This document shows, in pieces, positions 10,347 through 22,078 of a stretch of 64,000 bases of DNA. Each line of letters starts with the position of its first letter. Position 1 is the stretch's first letter. Position numbers and translations under genes: made by a program. The notes under the pieces were generated by a model that saw only the letters and a program-made list of their open reading frames with translations, was not told the origin of the DNA and made no database searches. The stretch spans positions 2,914,001 through 2,978,000 of the forward strand of contig VSJF01000002.1 in the NCBI GenBank assembly GCA_009739215.1. Reading direction: 5' to 3'. Origin of the DNA: Floccularia luteovirens (lineage: Eukaryota > Basidiomycota > Agaricomycetes > Agaricales > Squamanitaceae).

Positions 10347-11978
10347 AAACCTGTGCAAAACGGGACTAAAAGCCTATGACGTATACCATTATTATCTGTA
10401 TAGATAACAGCAGATTCCATTAGGCTCTATGAACCTGAATACATATTAGAGTCCGAGGCGCAGCATTTGTCGCGTGTCTGGGACGATGATCGATATCGAT
10501 GATCCGTGTCGCCATTCTTATCCAAGTGGTGTGCAACTGACTCTTCGTCGCAACTTGTGGCAATGGTTATGTTATTCCAATATAGTATGTAGTTTTGATG
10601 TTCATTGTACATAGACATAACAGGACAATTTGTACACTTTTTCATAGTTGTAGAAGATAATGAATGCTATATTCAACAACAAAAGCCTTGTTCCGCGGGC
10701 GCCCAATCTGATATTAAGTTGCGGTGAAGGGTATACGGAACATGTTTCGGAGTAAATGCATTTTTGGAGCATATATCAACATCTCCCTCCCTGGTTATTG
10801 TTGATTAAAGATAAAGACGGCTGGATCATAAGTTGTCAAGCTGTCCGACTGAATGTTTTGTTTTTGTTTTTTAATTTGATTATGATTGACGGTAACTCAG
10901 TTAGTAGAGAGGTTTGAAGACAGGCCGTACTCTGGGCGCACTCGAGGTCCGTATGCTAAAGCTTAAATGACCATCGATGCTGTCCCTGCAGAGAACAAAC
11001 CGGCTCGGATCAGATTATCAGACTAAAATTGTCCAAAAAGACAATGGCAACGGGGGTAAGCGCCGTTCCTCTCCTCTCATGGCCAACTCCATCACCGACA
11101 TGATTGTCCATTTTTTCACAGCAATATATGCAACCGGACTTGTGTCAACCTTCAGGTGAGCTCGGCCAGCGTGCTAGCAATGATGTTATCGCAAGGGAAA
11201 CAGACTTTTAGCTTGTTCCACTTTGGGCTTAACTATCCATGTTTCTGTGGCACATATGCAAATGTGGACTTGAATTATGCCGTTATTGGACCAGGAGCAG
11301 AAGGATAGGAAAATATTAATTGCATTTTCCCTGTTTTGACCTCGGGCGGTCCGTGTTTTTTAAGGCGATCATGGCTATGCGGAAGACTGGCGCAATTACG
11401 ACAAGTTGATGTCTTACAGATACACACTGGCTAGACGGAATCTGTGCAAAGCCTCGCGTTAAGCATGCGCTTTTGGGGCATGGTGATAGAGTACAAGGTG
11501 CCATCAAGTTCACATCAAGAATTAATCTTCGGCCCCTCAAATGCGTTGTCCTCGTTTTATTCAAGGAAAGATATTTCATAGATATTTGAGTTCTTGTTGG
11601 GATGTAAAACTAAAGTATCCTTCCTCGCCCTCCATTCGCGCAACTTACCAGCCAGCAATCTTCATCCCAAAACGGCATGTTCCGATCTTATCCGTCAAGT
11701 TACATCCTTTGAACTTTCCTGATTTAGATCCTCCTTTGTTCTTCAACAATTCGCGGGTGTGAACCACTTGCCCTTGGACTGATTCTGTCCGTTTGCTCGA
11801 GCTCCAGTGCTGATTCAAGCACTCGGGCCTCACCCCTTTACCAGAATGTTAATATAAAAATGGACAGGTACAAGTTACTCTCACCATCTACAAAGCTCTT
11901 CCGACTGTTGTACGCCTTATTTTATTTGAAACACATCCTCTACTGTCCTCTAAGCCATATGCCCCAATCCGTGCGCAG
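10347..11978. other. Intergenic, no supportable gene
   Basis: Only short frames are present. The plus strand around 10977-11160 has a possible spliced look (GGGGTAAGCG donor near 11054, CACAG acceptor near 11120) but no recognisable protein emerges. A TATA-like ATATAAAAAT at about 11851 could serve the small ORF at 11979. Confidence 0.4.
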
Positions 11979-12185
11979 ATGACGTCCGATTCACCGTCGC
12001 CACATAGCGTCCGGAAAAACATCCGCCCGTCGAGTCCGGCGTTATCCCCGGCACAAGCAATTGCAGACGCATGGAAAAGGGAGTCTTTGGACAGTCAGGA
12101 AAAATGGAGGCAGATTGACGCAAACGTCAAGACACGATTCACGGTTACAGCGCCTCGAAGGCAGGATCCAAAGACGAAGATGTGA
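11979..12185 (+). CDS. Small hypothetical protein, 68 aa
   Basis: Single open frame from an ATG to TGA, Ser/Pro-rich at the N-terminus and basic and charged at the C-terminus (SLDSQEKWRQIDANVKTRF). The ATG follows a C/T-rich leader ending CGCAG, and a TATA-like box lies about 130 bases upstream. No family is recognised. The gene could extend by splicing from the donor-like GTGAGT near 12212, which would not keep this stop. Convergent with the zinc-finger gene to its right. Confidence 0.45.
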   Translation: MTSDSPSPHSVRKNIRPSSPALSPAQAIADAWKRESLDSQEKWRQIDANVKTRFTVTAPRRQDPKTKM

Positions 12186-12474
12186 ATCGGAATGAGTGGC
12201 AGGGCATCAGACGTGAGTCAGATCAATATTTTACAAAGCAGCATACGCTGAATTGTTTTGAACACAAATGGTAGAATCGCTGTGGCAGTTCTCGTCTTTT
12301 TTTTCGTCTTCACTTAGACGAGAAGTCTTTTCTTTGGTCATTTATCAGTTATGTTGTGCTTGAAGTAGTGTCTGTTATGAGTATTGTATTTATTAAGGCA
12401 GAATTGTATTTCGTGTCAGCCACAATCCACACTAAATATTATTTATCCCTCTCAATCTATAAAAGTGTAAATTG

Positions 12475-14389
12475 TCAAACCTCTGCAGTAGACGGTTGGG
12501 TCGTGTCAGGGTGACCGTCGCTCACTTCATCTTCATCTTGTTCATCATCCTCTTCGTCGTCATCTTCTTCTTCCAATGCCGCTTCAGCTTCAGCCTGTGC
12601 TTGGGCAGCTGATGCAGCACTAGCAATAGCAAGCTCTAACATTTTAGTCTGCTCATCAGATAGGCCGTACATCGACAATGAGGGTAACGCAGTAGAATCC
12701 GACTGATCCTCGGAGTTCGGATAGTCTTTACCACCACTATCTACGAGTGTTGTGTGAGTGGCATCAGACGTGATATGACTCGCGGTTGGGGCCTGATTTC
12801 TACCAGGCAATGTGTTATCTTTGATGGACAGGTTTTGCAATTGAGCGCGAGCGATTACGCTGGCGAGGGTAGCTTGTCCGCTTGTTGGGTCAGCTGTAAA
12901 TGCTGGTTGTCCTAGAGGAGCTCCGAGTGCGCTTCCAACTCGACCTTGTAGGATTGTATGTAGACTCATAACAGAGGTCTGCAGGGTTGCTATAACAGAA
13001 GGCTGTACTTCTCCTTCCTCCATGACATTTTCACCTTGGTAACCTGGCTGGCCAAAAGCCCCGATATTGGCCTGGTGACTCGCGATTCCATTCCAGAGCT
13101 TCGCCCTTCTCTCCTCTCGTGTTGGATCTTCTCCTTCCTCTTCATCCAAATCAACTTCAACTATGTCCGCATTCAAGCAGGCTTGACCTCGAGTCTTGCT
13201 TCCATTTTTGTGTCTCTTGATTGCGTCCCTTCTTGAAAATACTTTCATACATCCAACACATTTCCATGCCTTCCTATCATGTAATTTGATATGCCGTTTG
13301 AGATCGTGGTTCCTGACAAAAGATGCTGGGCATTGTGTACAACGAAACGGCCGATGCATAGCGTGACCACGTTGATGCGCACGAAGACTGTACAAGCGGG
13401 AAAAAACCTTCCTGCATCCGGGGTTGGGACAGGAAAAAACGGCTGTTCCGATACCTGTAGTAATGGGGGAGGAATTTGATAACCACGGGTTTGGATCTTG
13501 TCCTGGATAGTGAGTATGTGGCTCTGGTATTTGACCGATTTGAATTCCACTTAAAACTCCAATGACTTGAATAAGGCCAGCAAGTTCCTGTAATGCATGG
13601 GTCGAATGACCGCTGCATGCAGATGATGTAACAGCAAAGAGGAACACTTGGTGCAGTTGCAGACGTATAGAAGATATTAGGGCTGGATCGAGAGGTTGTG
13701 TAGATGAGTTATTTAGAGCCTGGGTGATGACGCGCACGGCCTCAACTACCTGGGCATGCAGATCGGTATCCGGGACATGCGGTCGTTTAGCTGCTCGGAG
13801 GTCATGAGCATTTCCTTCGTCAGCTTCATCTCGTTTACGCTTAGTTCTGTCCAACTGAGCAGCAGAAGCGTTCGAGTGACGAAGTGAACCGAAAAGAGCC
13901 TCTGACTTTGCCAACGTTATTAAAGCTTGACTGAGTGGCATCGCAACGTCTCGAGGAACATTGTTCACAGCGACAGTTGCGTTGGATGACAGATAGAATA
14001 CTATCACCACTAAGGCCGGGAAGAGTGGTAGATGCAAGCGCAGACTGAACAAGTGGATCTTTCGATGCAAAGTCCAGAACGGTCTTCATGGTCATAATCA
14101 CGGCTTCTTGTTTAGAAACCTTGCTGCCCTGCGAGCTTGCATCTGGCGGTTTTTCCAGAGGCGGAAGAGTCTGTGCCGGCGCTGGTGCGGCAGCGGCAGC
14201 AGCCTGTACTCTCGTTATATCTGCCCAAAGCTGTTCCCCAAGTCTGCGGGCAATTTCTTGTGCTTCTGCATCAATATCTTCGTCTCCGTCATCTTCAGAA
14301 TCCTCCTCTTCTTCCTCCCAAACATCGGGCTCAGGATCAACTGCACTAGCTGACGGAACCACTGGTGTTGATGTTTCAGCAACTGGCAT
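12475..14389 (-). CDS. C2H2 zinc-finger protein (three fingers, acidic ends)
   Basis: Probable nuclear DNA-binding regulator. Two exons, 14389-14008 and 13949-12475, separated by a 58-nt intron; the joined frame gives 618 residues. The N-terminus is strongly acidic (EEEEEDSEDDGDEDIDAE, about residues 25-45). Classical C2H2 fingers lie at about residues 301-323 (CPNPGCRKVF...H...H), 331-351 (CTQCPASF...H...H) and 358-374 (CVGCMKVFSRRDAIKRH), the third followed by a long linker to a later cysteine, so it may be atypical. A basic patch KRKRDEADE near residue 165 could act as a nuclear signal. The C-terminus ends in an EEEDDDEEDDEQDEDE tract. It shares a 213-bp divergent promoter with the mitochondrial carrier at 14603. 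Target genes cannot be inferred. Confidence 0.85.
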
Positions 14390-14602
14390 TGATTTTATAC
14401 AGTATCACAACTTGTGAAAATTAGAAAGATGGTTTGTGTCACGTGAAAGCGTAAATAATTATCTTATCTGTCTTATTTACACAAGCTTGCTCAGATCGCC
14501 TTTTTTCACGGTGAATTGAAATCAAGTGAAATGAACAAGGAAGTGCTGTTCGCCGGAAGGATCCCCTAGTTCCAGCTTCATCTCTCCATCTACTATCAGA
14601 TC
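14390..14602. promoter_or_regulatory. Divergent promoter, zinc-finger gene and mitochondrial carrier
   Basis: Only 213 bases separate the two start codons, so both promoters must lie here or overlap the leaders. A GTCACGTGA palindrome at about 14438-14446 is a candidate E-box-type site; no clear TATA box is seen. Confidence 0.5.
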
Positions 14603-15854
14603 ATGTCGAGAACAGCTCAAGACTTGACCGCAGGAACAGTCGGTGGCATTGCTCAGGTTTTTATTGTTTTTAACAAACCGAATATTTGGGAGTAACTAAT
14701 CCAGAAATATCATAGGTCCTTGTTGGCCAACCATTCGATATTGTCAAAGTTGTGCGTGGACAGAACTTCAGAATATCTAGTTCTCGTCAATAATTCATGC
14801 ATTATGAAGCGAATGCAAACAGCCCCAAAAGGTACATATACAGGCATGGTACATTGCGCTGGAGGGATTTTGAAGAATGAAGGACCTCTAGCATTTTATA
14901 AGGTATAGGATGTCAACTTGATGACATGTGTGGATGTCATGACTGTATCATACTATCAGGGAACCTTGACACCGCTGCTCGGTATCGGTGTATGTGTTTC
15001 AATTCAATTTGGTGCTCTCGAGTACTCGAAGAGATTTTTCGCGAGTCAAAACTTAGCCCGAGGACAAGGAGGGGAAAGGGGGAAGACCTTGACCGGAACT
15101 CAACTTTTCTTATCCGGTGTATTTGCTGGACTAGCAAATGGTGTTGTTTCGGGTCCCGTGGAACACATCCGTATCAGTAAGCCGGTACCCATTTCTCCGA
15201 GGGGTTCTGAAAAAACTTTTTTTCCATGTATGTTACTATATCAGGGTTACAAACTCAGTCAAATACAAATCCTACCTATGCTGGGCCATACGATGCTATA
15301 AAGAAGATATATTCTGTTCATGGCATTGCTGGCATATACAAAGGGCAGGGCGTGACCCTTCTTCGAGAAGCTACCGGTTATGGTATATACTTCCTGACGT
15401 ATGAAAAGCTCGTGCAGTGGGAAATGGCAAAGAAAGGAATCAGACGTGATCAGATCAATCCAGCAAATGCTATTCTTTACGGTGCTGCGGCTGGTTATAC
15501 TGTACGCGCTATCCTTCTGATTTAAGTGATTCTTTTCTGATCTCTTTGTTTTAGCTTTGGGCAGTTATATACCCCATTGATATGATCAAATCTAGAATGC
15601 AAACCGATGGCTTCACCCCATCTACAGGGCAAAAATATAAATCTGCCATTGATTGCGTCCGGACTGTCTGGAGAACGGAGGGTATTGGAGCATTTACCCG
15701 TGGCCTAGGACCTACATTAATTAGGTATGCTTCACGTTATATTGATTCTTGGCCAAGAAACCTACAAAGTAAAATGACAAGGTCCCCCTTTGCCAATGGT
15801 GCAACTTTCCTTGGCTTCGAAATGGCCAATCGCCTTCTAGATCGCCTACATTAA
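14603..15854 (+). CDS. Mitochondrial carrier, YMC1/carnitine-carrier-like
   Basis: SLC25-type inner-membrane transporter. Seven exons: 14603-14656, 14716-14751, 14810-14902, 14960-15176, 15245-15501, 15555-15724, 15782-15854, all joining in frame. The three signature repeats are present: PFDIVKVRMQ, PVEHIRIRLQ and PIDMIKSRMQ, each at the end of the first helix of its module. Residues between them (GTLTPLLGIGVCVSIQFG, GQGVTLLREATGYGIYFLTYE, NGATFLGFE) resemble the yeast Ymc1/Ymc2 branch more than carnitine carriers, but substrate assignment by eye is uncertain. Length of about 300 residues is normal. Exon 2 is only 36 nt. Confidence 0.9.
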
Positions 15855-16147
15855 TTTGGTCTAGATCACCCTGACGAAAATTAGATGATGGTAACGTTTT
15901 CGCTTGGTTAGAATAATGCTGTATATGCAGCAAAGTCTCTCTGGGGTTCCTCTATAGTCATTCTGGGATATCCATAGACATAGATTGTGGAGACTGCCGG
16001 TGTGTATTATATCTAATGTCTACTTGGTCAAGCATGCTGCTAGACAAAATTCACTTGTTTCATAGAGTTTCGCTTGGTTCTATTAATCCGCTGTCAATTC
16101 ATAATTAGTTTTATAGTGGGCACTAAAGCAACTCGATACTGAATTTT

Positions 16148-17602
16148 TTATAGCCAGTCTATCCATTCAGTATATACAGCATTATTTGAAACATTACTCT
16201 TCTTGGTTTCACGCAACTCGTTTTCCTTCGTCGTTGCTTCCGTCACTTTTGATACTGGTTTCGCGACCGCGACGGCGCTATCAGGTGTAGCCCCACCGCT
16301 CTCATGTTGGGTTGTAGTTTCTGGATCTGTATAAGTCCAAAGGACACCCTCACCATCCAAAAAATCAATTCCTGTTTCTCAAACCTCTCGACCCACCAAA
16401 TAAAAATATCCTTCAACCAGCCATCCTGACTCTGCTTCGACCAAGAAGGACACCGTTTGGATGAGTTCCAAATTTGGATATTTACTTGGATTGATTGCCT
16501 AGTAGATGTGCTTTTGCCAGGCCAGCTTTGTCAGGATAGAGGCTATCAGCTTTGACACCGTGTAAACCAATACGGCGCAATGAGTGATGAACGTGGGGTG
16601 CGAAGAGCGTCAGAGGTAACTGGAAAGGTCAAAGATCTTAGGTTGGGACAGACACCAGGTTCCAAAAAGATGTCAGGTTTGACATGTAGAGATGACCTCC
16701 GTGAGGCTGATATTTCGATTTCAGCCTCTAGGGGGATCCATAACAGGTCAACGGATGTAATCTGTGCGCCATGTTTTTTAAGAAACGAAGAGAAGAGATC
16801 ATAATCTATTGAGGAATTTCTTGTTGTCTCGATGGTGAGGCGCTGCAATTTCGGCAGAGAGAAAATGGTCGCAGATATAATGCTCATGCTATGCGTGGAA
16901 ATGATGAGGTCTTGAACATTGGGAAGCGTGAGGTCTTGCGAAACATCTAAATCAGACTCTGCCTCGCCGTCATTTTTTTGATGACGCAGATGGCGAAGAT
17001 CCAGTACTCTGAGTGAGTGGAAGGACGTGATAAATTTCGGTGTGGCGAAAGTATCGCTGGAATTTCCGTCCATATCATTCCAATATAGACCCTCGAGAGA
17101 ACCACTATAAAGCTTGGAAATTCCATCAAGGAATCCGATTGGTAGGGGGTGCATCCAGATGCCACTCAAGATACGAATGTTAGAGCAGATTTGGCAGATA
17201 CGGAAGATAGTCTGGAGGTATTGGATGGAATTTGAACCTCGAGTATGCGTGTATATTTCAATGTGTCGCATCCATTGCCCATATCCGACCTCCCGCATAT
17301 CATTAGGAATCTGATTTCTGGCGGCTTGCCTCTAGTATCGCGAGGAGCATTTTTGCTCTAGCTGGACTCTTGATCACAGCATGCTCGTATAAGATATGTA
17401 AAGCAACACGTCTCCATGCCCGATTGACGAGAACGAGGGCCAACTTTGTGCGCAAGACTAGAGCGGGTGTATTTGTACCCATTGCACTGTGAGAAGTGGG
17501 CTTTTTGACAAAAGGATCGAGAGGTTTGATTGAAACAGATTGGTGGACATATGTAGCAAATTGGAAGATTTCGAGCCATATTTCCAGAGGAAGTTGAGAC
17601 AT
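16148..17602 (-). pseudogene. F-box-like protein gene with several frameshifts
   Basis: The start, ATG at 17602, gives MSQLPLEIWLEIFQFATYVH, an F-box-like N-terminus, followed by LALVLVNRAWRRVALHILYEH. Downstream the coding signal continues without an intron but changes frame: near 17310 (one extra base before NQIPNDMREVGYGQWMRH), near 16580 (into FAPHVHHSLRRIGLHG), near 16508 (into AINPSKYPNLELIQTVSFLV), and about 16435 and 16380. Leucine-rich segments (SLRVLDLRHLRHQ, LPKLQRLTIETTRN) fit a substrate-binding region. The terminal part ends at 16148. Five breaks in 1.4 kb argue for a real pseudogene. F-box proteins recruit substrates to SCF ubiquitin ligases; this copy would not make a full protein. 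Confidence 0.75.
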
Positions 17603-17884
17603 GGACCTTGATACTGTGAATGGTTTTTGATGAGGAGGCGCTATGTGGAAATAACTGAATATCGTTGTGAGGATAAGACTATATTAAAGAACGAAACGAT
17701 ATACCATTTGAAAGGAAAGAGCAGAGCTTCAAGACGATGTGAAAGCAGAAGCATAGGAAGTACTTGTACTGTCTAGAATTAATATATTTACTAGCAATCG
17801 AACTGTCTCTGTTTCTCGTTTCAAAGACCAATATCCGAGTCAATTACTGCGATACTTGCCAAATACGAACAAATACCTTCCTCA

Positions 17885-19063
17885 ATGCTGCCACCTCTCT
17901 CATTCGGCGTCTTATTAGCGGTCTTGCAGCTCTCGCAAGCCATTAATATCTATCTTCATCCACCAACTCATCTCTACGACTCAACTTTGTCTCCAGAGGA
18001 TGCTAGCGCAGCGTTGTCGCGCCATCTCGGTCTAGAATTTTTTGAACCACTCCGTGTTCCTCCTCAAGTAACATATCAAGAAGAACCATTCATTGCACAA
18101 GGCCTGAATGATGCTTTGCTAGTTGTTATTGAAGAAAATGAGATGCAAGGTACTTCTTTATTACAAAAATATCCCGGAGCAACAGAGTACTTATTGCTCA
18201 AATAGCGATTCTACCCGCATACATGCCTCCACCATTCACACTTTCGGAACCTTATTCCAACTCGGTAGACGGCCTCTCCACGGTAGTGCGAACGTATCTC
18301 CATCGTGCCAGGCACACGTATGAGTCCCTCTTCAGCCATGAAGGTCCTTGGCTGCCCGAGGACATTCAAACTCTGGTTTCATTTTTCAAGTCGTCCGAGG
18401 GATCTGCGTTTGCCGCAGTCGATCTCAATTTTCTGGTTGAACTTAGAACGACACTCGGACCCTTGGCTGACGAATATATAACTGCCGTCAGCACAATCCA
18501 AGATTTCTTATATCATGCCATAAGCGAAAACAAAGTCAACCTCGCAGTTGTTACCTACTCCTCAAAAACGCCACAAGGGACTCAATTAAAACGGCAACTC
18601 GATGCCAGACAATCCCAGAGTCCACTTCCCTCACCGAATCGCCCACCTCCCCAGGAACCTATTGGTTCTGTTTCGACGTGTTTTACAACTGCTGACGCAT
18701 GCAATAACGGAACAAACACTTGTTCAGGTCGAGGACAATGTGTTGAAGCTACAAAAGCCGGTCGGACTTGCTTCGTTTGTACGTGTGGTGTAACCAAAAC
18801 TGGTCAAGGTAGTCAGGTGAAAACCGAGTATTGGGTTGGTCAAAGCTGTGAAAGAAAAGACATAAGCGGGTAGGTCATTTCTATTGATCCAAACCTTATA
18901 AAGTACGATCCCCCTTTTTCGTAGGCCTTTCGTTCTTCTGACAGGCACCGTGGTGGTTATAATACTACTCCTATTCGGATCTGTGTCTCTGTTGTATAGT
19001 GTGGGTGATCAAGCCCTTCCGAGCACCCTCTTGGCTACTGCTGTAACAGCGAAGAAGGAGTAA
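17885..19063 (+). CDS. Vps3844/DUF3844-domain type I membrane protein
   Basis: Secretory-pathway membrane protein of the fungal Vps3844 family, linked in yeast-type systems to V-ATPase assembly and vacuolar sorting. Three exons: 17885-18149, 18206-18869, 18925-19063, all in frame. Residues 1-20 are a signal peptide (LLAVLQLSQA). The C-terminal half has the cysteine-rich EGF-like module: CFTTADACNNGTNTCSGRG, then CVEATKAGRTCFVCTCG and QSCERKD. The last exon encodes one membrane helix (VLLTGTVVVIILLLFGSVSLL) and a short tail ending in KKE, a possible ER-retrieval-like basic end. No neighbour explains its role. Confidence 0.88.
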
Positions 19064-20893
19064 TTCAACTATATACTGTCGAAGTGCCACGTCTTTTGGA
19101 TAGACACGGTATCAGTATTACCCTTGGGAGGCGAGAATCGAAAGGCAGCACAGGGACAAACAGCTCCTGGGTAGATAATACAGATTCTCTCTGCACAATT
19201 GTATTGATCCGAAAGCTATTGTTATCAACACAATTTGCCCTTTGTTCAAGATTCTTGTGATGGCTCGTATGCACCAATATGTTCACATTTCTAGACTCCC
19301 GTGCTCATTTCTGACGTCAAATCAAAATCAATCCCTGACAGGGACTTATTCTAGGGTGCACTGCAGAAACATGTTGGTGCTTGTCCTTTTTCCTTCATTC
19401 TATCCACCATAGTGTGCGGACAAAACAGAATTCAGTGTCTTTGCACATATGTCGACAGTGTTCTTTTTCACAGCTGACGTATACGTCATCGCGCGACAGG
19501 AAAATCTTTCTTCCGCAAAGTTCAGAAAACGGCCATTTCAAGGATGTCGTGTCAAGTGTCTATTTTAAAGTTTGTTCTACTTAAGTTTTGATTTTGATGT
19601 GACATGACATGACATGAATTCAATACTTGCAGATTGCAAAATTGAAAAAAGTCTGAAATCACCGTTGAACAACACAACATGGAACAACTGTGCTTAGATC
19701 AGACATCCCTGTCATGGGATCCCGTTCTAGACAACGGGAAGCATATGAAATCAACCCTGAAGTAAGGGGGTATGTACATATAAAGATTGACCTGGAATCG
19801 TACAAGGCAAAGATCATCAATGATTGGTGGACTTTTAAAATGAACTTCATTCGGCAAAGAACACTTACTGAATCTTGTTGTCCTCTTATCATAACCCTTC
19901 TTCCAGAAGATGGAAAGAAAGAGATATGTAACAATTCTTGTCCAGATGACCTATCATCCGGCGGTAGTCATTTTTCTGTTTTTGAATGTAGTGTTTTTTC
20001 CACCGTTGAAGAGGGCGCGTCAAACGTTTGTCTACACGTAAAATAAATTGAGCCTGTAGGGATCTTCCACGTTGCGCTTTGTTTTTTTCTGTCCCCCCCT
20101 CCACCCCTCCTCCCTTCTCAATATAAAATGAACAGACTCGGATGACAACAAATTAGATTTCTATTGGTTGATAATGTGATAGCCTACCCGATTCAATTGC
20201 GCTACTATTGCGTCGTATTCTGGCCTGCCCTGTCAAACATACTTTGCTCCATGATTAACGCCTGAATCAAATCACTCAAATTGAAAGGTACTGTAATAAA
20301 TCGTCCCGCGAGACATCTTGTGGGGCGAAAGGACAAGTGTTGTTCTGAATATGGTGGTGGTTTTTTTAAAATTACTTTACTCTCTTCATAACCGACATCT
20401 CCACTTTTTCTGATTGAAATGTCAATCCTTCGAGTATTACCTGGTGACGGAGGATATTACAATACGGGAAATTGGATTACCCCTTCTTTTGGGATCTTTT
20501 AATGTCTGCCTATATATTATTGTGTTTCACTGATTGTGACGATTGGAAAATTGTCCTAGGAAGGGTCTTTTTCTCTTAGGGACCCCCCACACTTAGGGTC
20601 AATAGTTTGCGGAAGATGAAAGTTTATCCAGGCTACCGGCGGTGATGTAGAAAATTTTGAGTCCAGCGAATATCCTTTTTTTACAAGTGAATTAAGATTT
20701 ATTTGTGTGAATGTTGTAAAAAAAATGGTACAATTCATATATACTAAACAGAAAACAATTTCCAAAGCTTCAAGTCTCGATAACAAATGTCCGTAGACAG
20801 GATATCAAATTATGATAAGGGTAATGGGGGGTTACATGATAAATGCAAAGTAAGACAGGGGGTGGGAGAAGGAATAAAAGAAGAAATTCATTG
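19064..20893. other. Intergenic with one weak ORF
   Basis: An ATG-started frame at 19714-20046 (110 codons) encodes a mixed-composition protein with no recognisable motif; it overlaps no clear promoter and may be chance. A short ATGAC repeat occurs at about 19600-19615. The rest holds nothing supportable. Confidence 0.3.
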
Positions 20894-22078
20894 TCACACA
20901 AATCTGCAAGAAGAAAATGCCATAAGGGCTTTCTCATCTAGCGGGTGACGCGGGGGCGGAGCGATGTTTTGTAGATATGCGAGAGGTGCAAGGGATTCGG
21001 GCATGTCATCTGATGATGCAGAACTCGCAGGGCCGCGTTTCCCATGGGGCTTCTGATATATGGGAGATGAACCTCGTGAAATAACTTTCCATGGCGGGCT
21101 GTTGTTGGTTGACGAGGATAGATCCTGAGGGTAAGGTGAGGCTCTTGGCGCATATTGGACATATTCGATACGGGAGAATTCAGGACTATCAGATTCTGGG
21201 TTGAATATATGATCGGGCCGCCCTTTCGCAGAACGTGCACTTTTGTACTTTCCATGCGGAACATGAAGAGATGCCAGTTGGGGAATGACATCGATAGACT
21301 GCAGGCGACTGATTGACTCTTCTGTGAAATAGGCAACTACATGTGGGAACAATCATCAGGTCATTTCTTTCGGGGCGAAATCGACCTTTTTGTGATAAGG
21401 TTCAGTTTTAGTTACTTACTTAGGTGCCATTTACGTTGACCTCTTGGTGTGTCTACAAAGACTGTGTATGTTTGCTTTATCAAGATTGACCGCGCGGGGT
21501 CATGTGTTGATGATGAACTGATGAAATATTTATCAGGACCTGCTATCGATTTCAAAGGCTGTGGTAAACTCACGGCTCATCAGAGTCGTAAAAATGATCT
21601 GCATAAAGATGCTGAGAACTGTGCTTCTCGTGATAGAATAGGAAGCCCTGTAAATAGGAGTGTTTGTAAGAATTATGACAAGAGTGGAGGGAATAAAGCT
21701 GAAGCGGCTTACCTCTCGCACTCTTGATGGACCCCATCGAATACCTGTCCAATGCAATTTTAGTGAGCTAATGAGATGATTCCAAGAGACAATATATAAA
21801 ATTTACCATCAGTCCAGCGTTCGATACCGACCTAGTCAAATATGGTCAGGACAAAGGATGTTCTAGGAGGGGATATGGATTTGACTTACTCCTGTCAGTT
21901 CGGCATGAGGACCTCTCTCTTCCCAGACGTAGACAGAGCCTGGGGAGATTAAACTTCGTTCCTCTGTGTCGAGACGACGGGTGACCATAGGGAGTATATT
22001 GAGGAGAACAGCATGAAAGATGACGCGTGCATCTGCGGGAGAGCGTATGCGAATACCAGTACAAGTAGCACGCTGCAT
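20894..22078 (-). CDS. Gti1/Pac2 (WOPR) family transcription regulator
   Basis: WOPR-domain DNA-binding protein, the family of Wor1, Ryp1 and Gti1/Pac2 that controls morphological switching and nutrient or virulence programmes in fungi. Six exons: 22078-21890, 21831-21807 (25 nt), 21744-21713 (32 nt), 21647-21574, 21517-21420, 21336-20894, closing to 286 residues. The first WOPR half runs from residue 1: RIRSPADARVIFHAVL, SVYVWEE, GIERWTDGIRWGPSRVR and FLFYHEK. The second half is LIKQTYTVFVD and RGQRKWHLIAYFTEES, followed by LASLHVP. The C-terminus is Ser/Pro-rich. The leader upstream is G/A-rich and long (no gene until 17.6 kb further on that strand). The protein is shorter than ascomycete Wor1 but both half-domains are complete. 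Confidence 0.92.

Noticed and set aside
12475..14070. Zinc-finger gene starting at 14070
   Set aside because: The first codons are read through an intron; the 58-nt intron joins the coding block to the exon starting at 14389 in frame.
14088..14417. Ser/Ala-rich ORF on the plus strand
   Set aside because: It is the antisense shadow of the acidic N-terminus of the zinc-finger gene.
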